Assembly (NCBI GenBank): GCA_002914845.1
Contig: JXTC01000170.1
Coordinates: 360,589 to 424,588 of the forward strand
Length of the DNA: 64,000 nucleotides
Source of the DNA: Trema orientale
Lineage: Eukaryota; Streptophyta; Magnoliopsida; Rosales; Cannabaceae
Reading direction: 5' to 3'
Under the pieces are notes generated by a model. It was not told the DNA's origin, did no database searches, and saw only the letters and a list, made by a program, of their open reading frames with translations. The translations under genes and the position numbers were made by a program. Positions 37,401 through 50,300 of the stretch are shown here, one piece after another. The stretch's first letter is position 1. Every line of letters begins with the position of its first letter.

Positions 37401-38311
37401 TTGTTCTAATTGGAATACCATCTGTGATCTGCAAATACAAATTATTTCCTTCTTTTTATCCATACTTCTTGTTGATTCAACGGACCAGATTATCACTAAG
37501 AGCTTTACATGCTGTAGATTTAAAACCGGGAGAGAAAGACTTGGACTGGCCAACAAGGAGGCGTATTGCTTTTGGTGCAGCTCGTGGGTTGGAATATCTG
37601 CATGAGCACTGTAATCCAAAGATTATACATCGAGACTTGAAGGCAGCAAACATCCTGCTTGATGATGATTTTGAAGCCGTTCTTGGAGACTTTGGGCTGG
37701 CAAAGATGGTTGATACAAAGATGACTCATGTTACTACTCACGTGCGAGGTACAATGGGTCATATCGCCCCGGAATATCTGTCCACTGGGAAATCCTCAGA
37801 GAAGACGGATGTTTTCGGTTATGGTATAACGCTTCTTGAACTTGTGACTGGTCAGCGTGCAATAGATTTCTCTCGGCTTGAAGAAGAGGAGGATGTTCTT
37901 CTTCTTGACCATGTAAACTTCTTAATGTTACCTTTCCATGCTCTTGATCAGTTATAATCTGCAGTTGTCTTTCTTTGGCTGAAACTATCAACATTATGCT
38001 TTTAACAGATCAAAAAGCTGCAAAGAGAGAATAGGCTACATGACATTGTGGATGGAAACTTGAAGAGTTATGACCCCAAAGAAGTTGAGACAATCATTCA
38101 GGTGGCTTTGCTTTGCACCCAGACGTCGCCAGAGGAGCGTCCAACGATGGCAAAAGTTGTGAAAATGCTGCAGGGAGTAGGTCTGGCAGAGAGATGGGCA
38201 GAGTGGGAACAAGTAAGGAATCAAGAATGCTCAATGTTTTCTCACCCATTTGCTTGGGCAGATGAGACCACACACGACCAAGAAGCTATACAGTTGTCCG
38301 ACCCAAGATAG
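34469..38311 (+). CDS. LRR receptor-like serine/threonine kinase (LRR-II/SERK-like), 617 aa
   Basis: Eleven exons: 34469-34577, 34890-35022, 35210-35281, 35611-35754, 35854-35925, 36031-36096, 36578-36648, 36738-36884, 37056-37397, 37518-37912 and 38009-38311. Small exons holding single LRRs (72 or 144 nt) are the SERK-type pattern. A signal peptide (~1-30), an LRRNT with paired Cys, about five LRRs, a Cys-pair region ([11 protein letters not shown]), a transmembrane helix (~243-263) and an RD kinase follow. The kinase has [11 protein letters not shown] (~304), the AVKRL Lys (~325), [11 protein letters not shown] (~423) and GDFGLAK. It is close to Arabidopsis At5g10290/At5g65240. Such kinases sit in the plasma membrane and act as receptors or co-receptors; the ligand is unknown. 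Intron 6 contains a LINE fragment. All key kinase residues are present. Confidence 0.95.
36169..36475 (-). mobile_element. LINE 3' fragment inside intron 6 of the LRR kinase
   Basis: The minus strand encodes the end of a plant L1 RNase H-like domain: [39 protein letters not shown] and a conserved W-EIP tail, then a stop and an A-run (T-run on + at 36,169-36,178). It is a 5'-truncated insertion antisense to the host gene. Exon 6 and exon 7 splice sites are intact, so it is tolerated. I did not find a convincing target-site duplication. Confidence 0.8.
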
Positions 38312-39018
38312 GCTTCTCATCATCTGTAAATTTCGAGAGTAACTGACTGAATCGGATAATCAAAGTTGAAAAAAGAAACCATAAGTCTGTAAATAATATG
38401 TCTTATAGCTTTCTTTTTTCTTTTTTTTTTTTTACCCCAAGCGCAAGAAGTTTTTCTCTCTGACTTATTGTGGGTGGACATGTACGTGTCTGTAAGATGT
38501 TCCAAACTGATATATCCTTTGTATGTTTGCTTAAGTTTCTTGATCTTTTTCTTCTACGTTCTTTCTATTTGCATTAGAAGAAAAATAATCAAGGGAGGAA
38601 AACTTTTAATCAGTTATTTTAGAAGGACAAAAAAAAGATAAATCCAATGTTGTGTATAAAACCTTAAAAGGATAGCAAAAGGGGGAATAAAATATAAGCA
38701 TCTTAAAATTTTGGTTTGTTACATGAACAAGTTTACTCAGAACTAACTCGTGGAATCTTCTGACTCTTTCAAAAAATAACTCTTCGAAATCAAATATTCA
38801 AATATAGAACCAGAGGAGTATCTACAAGAAATGATGTGAAATTTACACATACAAACATGTGGAAAATTTATATACAACCAACTAATTGAATTTCTGAATA
38901 TCTTCTTTCTCAAATGAGAACATGAGCTTAACAAGTCCAAGGGACCATTCCGATTCTCTTTCCAATACATACGCATGAGGTTCCATCTTTCACTCTCTTC
39001 CCCTTTCAATTAGTGTCT
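38312..39018. other. Convergent intergenic space (3' regions of the LRR kinase and MACPF genes)
   Basis: The two genes end tail-to-tail here. The space holds a T-run near 38,412 and AT-rich stretches consistent with 3' untranslated regions. No further gene was recognised. Confidence 0.5.
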
Positions 39019-42000
39019 TTAAAACTCTTCTGATACCTCTTCATCAGGTAAAATCACGGTCAGAAGAGAATATTTGACCCGGAGAGATATTTTACCCTTG
39101 TCAACAACAAGCCTTGCTCCAGAAACAGCCCAATACCCAGGTGAGTCCTGTGGTCCTCTTGTCATTTCTGTGGTGTCAACAAACCTCAGGAGTTTAGGTG
39201 TCTGGGTCGGAACAGGAGGGCCTCCAGGGTACACAGCAGAATTTATGTTCACATCAGAAGGCTTTGGAGGAGGTTTTTGAGCAGCAGCCGAGAAATGAGT
39301 GCTGATCAATGTCGAGATGATTCCAGATTTCTGGACCAATCCAGGGGAACCATCCCACTCAGGCTGTCTCACAGTTGTTGCACCCACAACTTTAGAGAAA
39401 TGTAGTCTCAAGAACAGAACTTTCTTCAGATTGGAATCTCCAACTTCAAAGTGAGCCCCAGTGACAACAGAGTGATCATCGTTAGCCTCAACAGGGGCCG
39501 TGCAGACATGAGAGAAGCTCTTCCACTGAACCTTCTCATAGTACCTGCGGTCAGAGGAGCGGTCCGAAACGTCGCCTCTTACTTCATCCTTGAGTTGAAA
39601 GGTCTTGGGCAGTGATGAAAGATGCTGCAAGTGGATTGCTAAGCAGTTGCTTCTTTTACCTTCCAGATACAGTCTGATACCAGTCACTGGCTTCTTACCC
39701 ACATCAACCTACAACAATCATCATTTAAAAGAAAAATAAATAAATAAAAAATAAGATGCCAAAAAGGATGCAACTGTAGAATAGGAATTTATGTTACTTA
39801 GAAAGGCAAGAGAACCAGGGGGAAGGGAAAAGGCCATGCCACCACAGAACTAGAAGGGTATTGCAAAGTTAATACTATTCTAATCCTTGGACTTCCGTAC
39901 CGTTGGAGAATCAGAAACCACACCATACTCAAGAACGCAATATGTATAAACAAACGAAAAGGGAACAAGTAGCATTACCGGAGTTGTATTAACATAAAGC
40001 TTAGGGCCCATGAAGCTAAACTGCAAAGACGCACCACCTTGTGGCTTCTTCTGAGGACCAAGGGCAAGCTCACCAAATACTGGTGCCCACTGCCTTGGAA
40101 GTTGGAAATCCAAAAACTGATGCAGTTCTTCAATTGGTGGTTTATCTGCAGTCGATAAATATATATCCAAAAGACAAAAAGAAACAGTTTGAAAAATCAA
40201 AACTACGCTCATTCCAGCTTCTTAAAAGAGAATCAAAACGGTGTCATAAGCATTGGATATAATGCATTAGCACAGTGATGAAAGGGTCATGCTTACAACG
40301 AAGGTAGAGATTAATGGCATGGCTTAAAAAGCCACTCCCGTTAATGCCGCTCAGTAATGATGTGATGGGCACTAATGACATCGAGATTACATCGGGTTCA
40401 GAATAAACAGTCTGACACCACTCATCGTGGGATAGATTTTTATATAAGCTTCCACCTTTCCTCTTGCAGGTGAATTTAGTATCCTGCATCTGAAAAATTT
40501 ACAAAACATAAGCTGTTAACATTAAACAGTTTCAGTGATACCTTGAAGCCATGAGTTTGACAAGACAACACTAATGAACATAATTAGAAACGCTTTAAAA
40601 TGGAGTAGCACAAGCATAAGCGAAAATGCCTTTATAACATGTAGGTGGTTACGTGTCCTGATACCTTAAAGCTTTGAATTGGGAAACCATCTTCTCATGG
40701 CTATTATTTCTAGCCTTATATTAAAAGATTACTAGAACCTTAGATTAAGAACATTTAAAAATAAAAAAATTAAAAGGAAAAAAAGGGGAAGAAGAAGAAG
40801 GTAAAGAAAAACAGATTCATTAGAATTACGTGGATAATCCAAAAAGTAACGAGTGAGGAAAACAAAATGAGCCTAAGGAATTAGTTGAATCACTTCCAAA
40901 GGTATTCATTCACATATCATAACTTGTAGAGAGTAAGAGTTTACAGCCAACAAAAATATAATCTGAAACAGTGATTCCAACAGAAAATCAGGGAAAATAT
41001 GTCTTTCTGGGAAAGGATACCTCTATCCAAGAATAAGAACTGGACGGAATTGTGTCCATGATATTATTAGCTAGGCCATGCTCCTTGGTGAACTGAAACA
41101 AAACAATAGAACACGTTGGTTAAACAATATAGTTATAGCATGAGGTCCGGCATCTCTTCCACGTCAGTATGTAAAAATTGCTAGACAAATCACGTCCGAG
41201 AAACTGGCATCTAATACATGATGTATGTAAAACTAGTAAACAAATCAATTCTGAGAAACTTTTCCGCAATGTCAACTTGAATTATACGAAAATAAAATTT
41301 CAACTCCAAGCAACATTTTTTAAACAGAAAATGTACCAAACCTAAACAGAAATCAAATGCGACGGCACATGAAAACTCTTTGAAAAGGAGTAATGTATGC
41401 AACTTTTGCCCACGAAACCCCCATCGCTTGAAAATCATTTCTTTTTTGGAAAGGAAAAATCATTTCTATTTGGACAGAATAAAGCAGTTTTTCTTATTTG
41501 GTGGGAGCGAACAGAGTATTAGGTTCTGGCAGACCTTTTCCCTCATACGGGATTTGTCGGAACTCCTATTGTAACCACTTCCTTCAACAAACAGTTTGTC
41601 TGCCATGTCCTTTAATTTTTTCTGTACATCAGCTGGTTGGAGAGGTGATGAATGCTGCTGCTTCACATAAATAGTATCTTTTCCTCCCATTTTCACGCCA
41701 ACAATTACATGTGTACCATACTTTTCAATGAACCTGGAAATGAATGAAAACATAAAAATATTGATGGTAAGTTTTCTCCTCAAAAGTCATTTCTGTATCG
41801 AAAATATACGATGTTATTAGCATAGGTTAATAGGAATAGCAGCCATGGAGGAAGTAGACACACCTAGCCAATGCAGCAGGATCCCATGAAGAGGGCACAG
41901 CTTGTTTGACATGATCACGCAAAAGGACCTGGGATTTATCGAGGGCAATGGTGTAAAGAGTGACGGAAATTCCGTCGAAGGCAAGTGCTCTGGTATTGGC

Positions 42001-42707
42001 AGCATCTTTCTGCCAACCTCCTGTAAACTCAAAAGCAGTATTGAAATGCCCAGTTGGGATTTTACCGGAGAGAGATAATTCCTGGTTGAACTGCTCTGAC
42101 ATCTACAACAAGTAACACCACAAATATACAAATATACGTTAAAGCCCTGAACCCACATGCCATAAAATCTCAAATCAACATGGTACAATTAATTAAAAAC
42201 CAAAATTCCTTCACCCCCCTTTTTGCTTTTTTTTTTTTTTTTCTCCCTCTTTTTTTGTTCTTTTTTTTTTCTTCTGGGTCTGGGTATAAGATAAAAGAAG
42301 TCTACTACTAAAGATTCGTTTTATATGTATGCTGCATATAATTATATAATATGTAAATAGAAGAGGTGAGAAATGGTTAAAGGGTCCGGTAGGAATAGGA
42401 TAAGCTGCAGGGGTACCTGCTGAAAAGAGAGAACATCAGAGCCGAACCTCAAGCGCTCGCCTTTATCGCACTTAATGGATTTGGGAACGTTGGGGATACA
42501 AACCCCACCAGGAATTGCTATTTCGCGAACCATGTCGTCATCTATGGCGATGAGACGAGGGTCACCGGCGGAGGAGGAGGCGGAGGCGGAGGAGGTCTTG
42601 CAATATTTGAGACGCAAGTCAACGGTGAGATCATATCCCAAACCGATGGAGTTAATGGCAGACTCGGCGGCGGCTTTCTGGGCGGTTGTTCTGGCCCTCG
42701 CAGCCAT
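39019..42707 (-). CDS. MACPF-domain protein (CAD1/NSL1 family), 616 aa
   Basis: Seven exons on the minus strand: 42707-42417, 42102-41864, 41733-41535, 41092-41021, 40489-40297, 40145-39979 and 39708-39019, one frame of 1,851 nt. The N-terminus has the family's SIGLGYDLTVDLRLKYCK and SIKCDKGERLRFGSDVLSFQ. The MACPF core includes FIEKYGTHVIVGVKMGGKD, the signature Y-G-TH. The C-terminal half has YKPPIEELHQFLDFQLPRQW, NINSAVYPGGPPVPTQ and PQDSPGYWAVSGARL. It resembles Arabidopsis At4g24290 most closely. CAD1 and NSL1 relatives restrain salicylic-acid-dependent cell death; that role is inferred here. The upstream in-frame ATG at 42,758 would add 17 residues (MLEFFSSLSLVSINPSD). I prefer 42,707 because family members start with MA followed by the same region. 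Confidence 0.95.
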
Positions 42708-43005
42708 ATCTGATGGATTGATAGAAACCAAAGAGAGAGAAGAGAAAAACTCCAACAATACCCAAAAGAGAGGGTGGGATTCTTCACATAGAAGAACAAG
42801 TCCATGGTCTTAACGCTTAAATATGAATAATGAATATATTAATTGATAATTTAAAATAAAAATTGGAGAAAGTGGGGACTGTGGACGGGACTGGTCAAAC
42901 CGAACCCAAATGGTGTTTGAAAGTGGGTGAAGCCTTTGCCGAGAAAGTCAAAGCTTGAGTGCTGGCTGGCGTCTCGACTTCTCCGAAGTTGCATTTCTTC
43001 TCCAC

Positions 43006-43040
43006 AACTCCATGCTCATGCTCATGCTCATGCTCATGCT
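43006..43040. repeat. Hexanucleotide microsatellite (TCATGC)5
   Basis: About five tandem copies of TCATGC upstream of the MACPF gene, roughly 300 bp before its start codon. It is a plain microsatellite. Confidence 0.8.
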
Positions 43041-43604
43041 TTAATACCCTTATGACTGTTTCTATATATATATATCCTCATCCTCTTCAACAGACAACAA
43101 CCACTTTGCAGTTTGAAATGAAGATTCTTTCCTTCCATTTAAGAGTTTAAACCCTTTCCTTTAAGAATATAAATATATAAATTCAACACTTTGGTCTCCT
43201 CCTCTACTCTCCTCACACAACATACATTCATACAACATGTGAATAAAACAGGGGTCAACGGCAATCCACACAAATGGAGGCGTTGTCGTTTACTCGTCTA
43301 TGCCAATCTTGGGCCTACTTCTACGCCCATAACACTACACAAGGGCCGATATAGCGAACCCCGTGATATAATAACAATGATCAATCCCTCAATGATTTAT
43401 AAAATATAAAAATATTAACAATATGAGATTCACATGATCATAACTACATCTCTCCCTTCAAATCCCTATAGTATAAATTTTACATATTTGTGTGTGTTTA
43501 AAATTTTTTTTTTTTTCAATTTAATGTTCGGTTTCAATTAGATTATCCATGTATAAACTTGTCTTTGACTTGATTCAGGTTAAAAATCACAGTGATTTTT
43601 ACAA

Positions 43605-44250
43605 GGATTTTTAATACAAAAGCCTCTAAATTTGAAATAAATTGGTAAAATTAATCCTAAACTCAATTTTTTGGAACAAAACCCTTTGAAGTTCCGAATA
43701 TTAGTTCTTTTAGATAAGAAAGGTGTTTCTGTTATTTTTTCTTTATGGTTAAGTCCACATCTTTTATTTGTGGCTTTTAGGTCCTCATTTTTAGATTTTT
43801 ATTTCACATTAATCCATTTTAATCTTTTTTGTCCAATACTACTATTAATTAGCACTTGCCCAAAACGTGTTCATTTCAGCAGGGGTAAAATTAGAAACAA
43901 AAGGAAATTATTATTATTATTTTTTTAAAAGAGTTGGGTTATCGTTTAAGATGAATGTAAGAAATTGGAAAATTTTATATAGTTCCAATGTAGATATACT
44001 TTGGTCCAAGTATTAATATATCTAGAAGAGAGACACATGAATATATTGCTAAGTTTATGGGACATATATTGCCAATTTTATGTTTTGTTATTCCACTTTA
44101 ATGGGACATAAATTGCCAAAATTTTATGTGGTTCTAATATAGATACATGAATACTTGGACTAAACTAGATCCAGACTGGAACTATATAAAATTTTCTAAT
44201 TTCTTCCCTCCATCTTGAACGAAAACAAGAACCCAACTTTCTTAAAATAT

Positions 44251-44281
<31 letters not shown>

Positions 44282-44584
44282 ATAATTTGCTTTTGTTTCT
44301 AATTTTACTCCTAAGATGAGCACGTTTTGGGTAAGTGCTAATTAACTGCAATTAGAAGAAAGGATTGAAAGGGATTAACGTATAACAAATATCTAATAAT
44401 GATGACCTAAAAGTCACAAATAAAAATATGAGGACTTAACCGTAAAAAAATACTAAAAGAAACACATTTCTTTTCTAATAGAACTAGTATCAGGGATTTC
44501 AGGGGGGTTTTGCTACAAAAAATTGAGTTCAAGACTAATTTTATAAATTGTTTCGAGTTTAGTGCTTTGTTGTATTAGAAAGCC
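43605..44584. mobile_element. Large foldback element (~980 bp, ~480-bp arms)
   Basis: The outer 100 bp of both arms align in inverse orientation (for example AACTCAATTTTTTG near 43,660 on + and near 44,530 on the other strand). The match continues inward through CTTTTAGGTC/GACCTAAAAG, AACGTGTTCATT/GAGCACGTTTT and TTTTATATAGTTCCA to a centre near 44,100. The ends start GG and end CC. The flanking 9-mers are TTTTTACAA on the left and TTTTTATTA on the right, a 7/9 match that looks like a worn Mutator-type duplication. No transposase frame is present. Confidence 0.75.
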
Positions 44585-44652
44585 TTTTTATTAATAATAA
44601 ATATTAATTGATCCTATCGTACTTAACGTTTCCCATTACTTCGATCCGTTTT

Positions 44653-46139
44653 TTTTTTCTTTGAACTAGAGAAACGAAAAATTAGAATTCGAAAAAGAGA
44701 TCATCAATTATAACTTTAGAGATACAATTAGGTACCTCATCGATCTAGCAAATAGAGGAAGAAATTCTTAAAGCAAAGCGGGCTAGGGTGTGGGCCGCAG
44801 TGTTCCTATCTCGGGGAATATAATTGCAACCCATAATTCCTAGCTAATTTAAAAAGATATGAATGTCATTTATTATAGGCCCCCCTAGTTGTGATCACTG
44901 AGACAACGTTCTTGGAGTCTGACTCGATATCCTTTAGGGGGAGGCCGTGCTAAATGGCAAAAAGTAACCCTTCCTTAACAGCTACACATTCTGCCAGAAA
45001 CATAGAAAAAGCTCCAGGTAATCTACGAGATAAAGCTCCTCAGACAGCCCCAAGGTGGTCCCAGATGATCACTCCAATGCTAATGAAGTTTCCATCCTTG
45101 GATAAGGCTGCATCCATGTTTGCCTTCAAAGCGCCAAAATTCGGTAGGCACCAATGAACTAGATTCGGTGGGCTCGGAGGTTGATTTTGCTGCAAAGAAT
45201 GAAGTCTTTTGTATTCCCCTACCCAAAGACCAGTGTCCTCAAGAATTATATATGTCGATTTTCTTTCCTTTCCATGAACCATAACATTTCTATTATGCCA
45301 AAGTATCTAAGTAACCACACACCAAGTTTCAAAATTCTGTTTCGTGAGAGTTCTTGCGAGATGGATTAGTAAATCCTGGAAATAAAGCCCCCTAAAACTC
45401 TCCATGGTCTCCCAAAACGAACTCTGCTCCTAACATGCTGAGGAGTAAGGGCACGTTACTAATACATGCATGGTAGTTTCTCGGTCTTCCTAGCATCTAG
45501 AACAAGTGTTAGGATAAGAAACTCCTCTCGTTGCAAGGATATGGGCAGTTGGAATAATTCCTTGGAAAATTCTCCAAATGAAGATAAGAATCTTGCTAGG
45601 AAGATTTAAACTCCAAAGAAAGTTCCATCATTGACGGCCCCTTCATGGATTTGAACTTTCTGCCTCTTCTTTAGAGTTAAGGATCGTTTTGTCACCCGAT
45701 CGAACAGAGTAAACTCCATTCTCCTCGTAGTACCAGACTAGCTTATCCTCAAATGCAATAAGACTCAACAGCATAGCAAGAAGGGTGGGAATATCAATTT
45801 CCCAAAAGACCTCTCGAATCTTGTTCTCATTCCAGAGACCTGGAGTTAGGATCAAATCTGAAGCCAACATGTTCTCTAATTGTGGGGGAGAGGTCGTGAT
45901 TGGTCGGAAGTTATTTGGTCTAGGAAACCAAGGGTCTTTGAAGATTCGAATTTCTTTTACCGTTCCCCATTTGCCATCGGAGTCCCAACCAAAGACTATC
46001 TCGTCCCCAAGTGATACTCTGCCATATTGCACTAGATCTTGTGTCAGTTTGAGCATGCAAGAAATCTGACCCCCTATGATACTTATGCCTCAAAATTCTT
46101 TCCGTTAGAGAGGAAGGATTCTTAAGAAGTCTCCAAGCC
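44653..46139 (-). mobile_element. 5'-truncated L1 LINE with target-site duplication (~1.49 kb)
   Basis: CGATCCGTTTT occurs at 44,642-44,652 and again at 46,140-46,150, flanking the insertion. The minus strand carries a zf-RVT-like region (FGWDSDGKWG, IREVFW, DKLVWYYEENGVYSVRSG) and then an RNase H-like domain (LKANMDAALSKDGNFISIGV, AECVAVKEGL, ARFAL-like end). It finishes in an A-run (T-run on +) next to the left target copy. The reverse transcriptase and ORF1 are missing, so it was truncated at birth. The coding remnant has several breaks. Its clear target-site copies make it one of the better-defined insertions in the window. Confidence 0.85.
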
Positions 46140-46152
46140 CGATCCGTTTTGT

Positions 46153-46238
46153 TACTACTAGACCTTTCTTTTTTATTTATTTATTTATTTATTTTATTAT
46201 TATTATTATTTTTTTTGCTAAGATATACTACTAGACCT
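46153..46238 (-). mobile_element. Tail-only retroposition footprint with 13-bp target duplication
   Basis: TACTACTAGACCT occurs at 46,153-46,165 and 46,226-46,238. The 60 bp between are a T-rich run (TTTA and TTA repeats, T8) ending in GCTAAGATA, which on the other strand is a few bases followed by a long A-rich tail. It lies only 3 bp beyond the L1 copy's right target duplication. Confidence 0.65.
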
Positions 46239-47348
46239 ACAGACACTTGGTCCAATCTGTCCTTTTTACGAAAAATAAATAAAAATAAAAAATGTTCCAT
46301 CATGCAGTGATAGCTGTTGGCTTGTTGCTGTGCTGATCATCAGGAAGTTGTCGTATCTTTGTTTGGCTTCCACTAAAACTTGGTCTCCAATTCCCCCAGC
46401 GTCGCCAAGGGTGGTACTTCCTCCGACACTTCGACGAGAAATTTAGCCTTATGGTCCAACGATCAAAGCCATATGCTTTAAGGAATTAATTGTCAACCAA
46501 TTGAGTTGATGAGTCTCTCGTCGTCATAGTCGGTGATGCCAACGAAAGCAAGCTTTGCTTTATGAAATTGCCAAACATAGTTGACCAATTATTGTCGTCG
46601 ATTGAAGTAGTACAGATAGGGAAAAAAAAATGGAGGGCTGGCCTTGGTAACTCTAATAATGGCCTCTAGTGCTTTATAAGCGACCCTATTAGACGTGGTC
46701 CCAAGTGCTTATGGGTTATCATTGATGACGGGTTAACCCTCGTAACAAGATCTGATTTTCAAATGAAAGTTAATTCTAGAATAGTAGTAATTAATATGTA
46801 TGTACCAAGTTTAATTACAAAATTATTTTACCTATTGATTTGTCAATATTCAACTAGTTTGTCTCACTTACTCCAAAAATGTCATGTCATTTGTTACACA
46901 AATGCAGAGTAACAATTCAACTACCACAACACGCTATAAAATTGGAATTAAACTTTCATTCTTGTCGCTGTGGCCTGTAGGAGGACTATTCATTCCAGAA
47001 TGTAGGGAGTAGAAACAAAACAAGCATTGCAAACTGCATACGCCCAAGATTTGTTCTGAATTTCGATAAAACTAAAACAATCTTCCCTAATTATTTCTTC
47101 TTTACTTGAGCAAAATTCAAACAAAATAAGTTTTGCTGTACATTGGTGTTCAGAACACCATTCAACAGAGCACTTTATCGATGGAAAGCTAGTTTCTAAA
47201 AGATTAATCATGGAATCAAACAATGCAAACTGCATATGCACAGAGTTTCTTTCTTTTTTTTCTTTTTTTTTTTTTCTTTTTTTCCCTCTTTTTCCCATTT
47301 GTAATGTTAACTATTGTTTGACAGTAAAAGCTACAAGAACTCATATCA
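46239..47348. other. Intergenic DNA, no supported gene
   Basis: No exon, RNA gene or element edge was recognised. A pyrimidine-rich stretch lies at about 47,250-47,300, just beyond the GUF1 stop codon. Confidence 0.5.
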
Positions 47349-50300
47349 TCACAATACCTCCTTCTCAAGTTTCAACACTGCCATGAAGGCTTCTTGAGGA
47401 ACATCAACTTTACCAATAGCCTTCATTCTCTTCTTCCCTTCGGCCTGGTAACCAAAAGACACGAGAATAATTACGCACAAAACTACGACTTTTATTTTTC
47501 TTTTTCGTATTTGCTAAATTGAAGACAACAAAACCATATCACAGGTCATTAACCTCAGAAGGCAATATTACACTTAAAAGACAACTTCTTAAACCTCAGT
47601 TTCAATCTCATCAAAATTAAATTCTTAAAACAAATAAACATTTTAGCAAGCAAGCACCTGTTTTCTGAGCAACTTCTTTTTCCTTGTGATGTCTCCACCT
47701 ACACGTGTAAGAAGAGAAAGAGAAAACATCAGTGACAAGAAAGTGCTTTAAAGTTAATACCACCACCTTCCAAAAAATGGTCGATGTCTTACCGTAGCAT
47801 TTGGCTAAAACATCCTTCCTGATTGCTGATAAAGCTTCACTAGCTATCACTTTTGTACCTATGCATGCCTGTCGTGGATAGGCCAAGTTATCACAAACAG
47901 ATTAAAATGAGCATTGAAAATTGCTAACAGAATCACTTATAGTCATCCTAAGTTTGCACCTTACATAAAAAGACAAAGCAAACTGAAGCTATATTTGCTT
48001 AGTATGTTAACATCGATTAAGAGTGGTCTTTACGATAGTTGTTGTAGGATAACCTGACTAGAGACGAATGAGTCTTACTTGAATTGGTACTTTAAACATT
48101 TGTCGTGGTATAAGCTCCTTTAGCTTTTGTGTCAAAGCCCTTCCAACAGCGTATGCCTGAAAAGAGAAGTTCGCCTTGATTTGTTAACAACTTTTCTCGG
48201 TGACATTAATCAAGGATTATATAGGAAAAAATCAGCTATATGTTTTCTAGTCTCTTTTATAAAAGAATTTGAGCTAAAATTTTGATCAAAACAAGCATAT
48301 ACTAAAAGTTACTATACAGATTCAACATAGTAATTATAAAAAATAAAAAAATAAAAAAATAAAAACACACACACACACAATGTTCTCAGGTGATTCATAG
48401 TCAACTAAAATCTTTTTGTTTCTGTTTTAGTTCTTTCCTGATTTTGATTTGTGCATACCCTACTTCTGTGCATTGCTGTACTTCCTTGATGCATTTTGAT
48501 AAATTAATCACTTGCTAGAGAAAGATTCCATTGGACAGTCACCAAGATGCTACTGTTGTTCCATAATTTCTTTCAAAAGATTTTAATTGCTAATAGAATG
48601 AAAAGAATGGGTCAAAATAACTCAAGATTACCTTATCCTTGTGCACAATAGTTGCTAACGGTTCCACACGATCACCATTGATCTGAATGTCAAGTTTTAT
48701 CAGATCACTTTCCTTGTACCTAAAGTCAAATTAAGATTAACTTGTTGAATGTACTTTCTTTTCTTTGAAATGAATGCACAAGATACAGGATAAATCACTT
48801 TTAATTGCTCATTGAACTTTTGGCTAAAACGATGTCAGTTGCCCAGACGTGGACAAGTTACACCCAAATTACCAAAAATATTTAACTTTCACATAAATTT
48901 ATGCAATTATAGTACCATCAAGAAGCTGCAATTAACTTCTTCTTTTTCTTTTCTTTCTTCTTCTTTTTATTTATTTTTTATTTTCTTATAGTGTATCCTG
49001 CAATTAACTTTTATGTAAGACTACAGGCATGCATTTACCCAACAAAAGTATACTCCATGCTGGCATAACCTTTGCTTCTGGATTTTAGCTGGTCAAAGAA
49101 ATCACCCACCATCTGTAAATGGATGGAAAAGGGAGAGGAGGACAGTAGTTAATTGAGTTTACAAGTTACTTGAGAAATTCAAGTGGACTGAAAAGGAAAA
49201 AAACAAAACAAAACCTCTGCTAGGGGTAATTCATAGATAATTGACGCCCTATTCTCAGTAATATATTTCATTTCCTTAAACTCTCCTCTTCTGTCTTGAG
49301 CCAACTCCATGAGCGGACCAATATAATCTTTTGGTGTAAGCATCTCAATCTGTACATATGAGTTCCAAGTCATATATAACATTACCAAGCGAGACCAAAA
49401 GAAAAAGAGAGAGAGAGAGAGAGAGAGTCTGTACATATGAGTTCCAAGTCATATATAACATTACCAAGCGAGATCAAANCTTGACAAAAGGCTCTTCAAT
49501 TGACCTCCTTTTTCCAGGTTCAGGAAGTAAAGATGGATTTGAGCACTCCATCTTCCAGAAATTCAAGATAGAACACAGGAATGATATTAACATGACATAA
49601 TTCCACTTACATAGAGGAGCTTTAATTTAAAACCCTACAAACAGAACCAAGAATAGTAGAATACCAACACGGTCTGTAAGGACAGATTATTTTGAGAAAG
49701 AAAATGACTAGTTAAGTATGAGAATTTGGCCCTATTTCTTCTCGAAACTGGTAAATTATAACAAAATGGAAGGACTTCAGGGTTGAGAAGATTACTATAT
49801 CACCATCTACACCATTCACTCTGTATACAACACTTGGAGCAGTAGTTATTAGGCTCAGATTGTATTCTCTTTCAAGCCTTTCCTGTAAAGCAAAATGCTT
49901 ATAAGAATACATGCCAAATTCCAAAAACTCATCAGCAAATCCAGAACGTTCAAATAGAAAACTTCAGCAATGGGTGCAGTTGAGAGCTGACATCTTTCAA
50001 AATAGAGCATGTGGTACAGACAGAGGATACCTGAACAATTTCCATATGTAGAAGACCCAAGAACCCACATCTAAAGCCAAAACCCATGGCACTTGAGGTC
50101 TCAGGCTCAAACTGCAAAATGAAAGATTGAAGCATGGCAAAGGAGAAGCAGTTATTTTATTGTAACTTTGCAAAATACATTAGCATTTGAAAGGCAATAA
50201 TAAAAAAGAGTACATGTAAAGTCTAAATCCATATAATAGGTAAATAAAAAGTATATGTATGCAAAGAAAATCAGGTTACACTTCGAATAGTATCACATGC

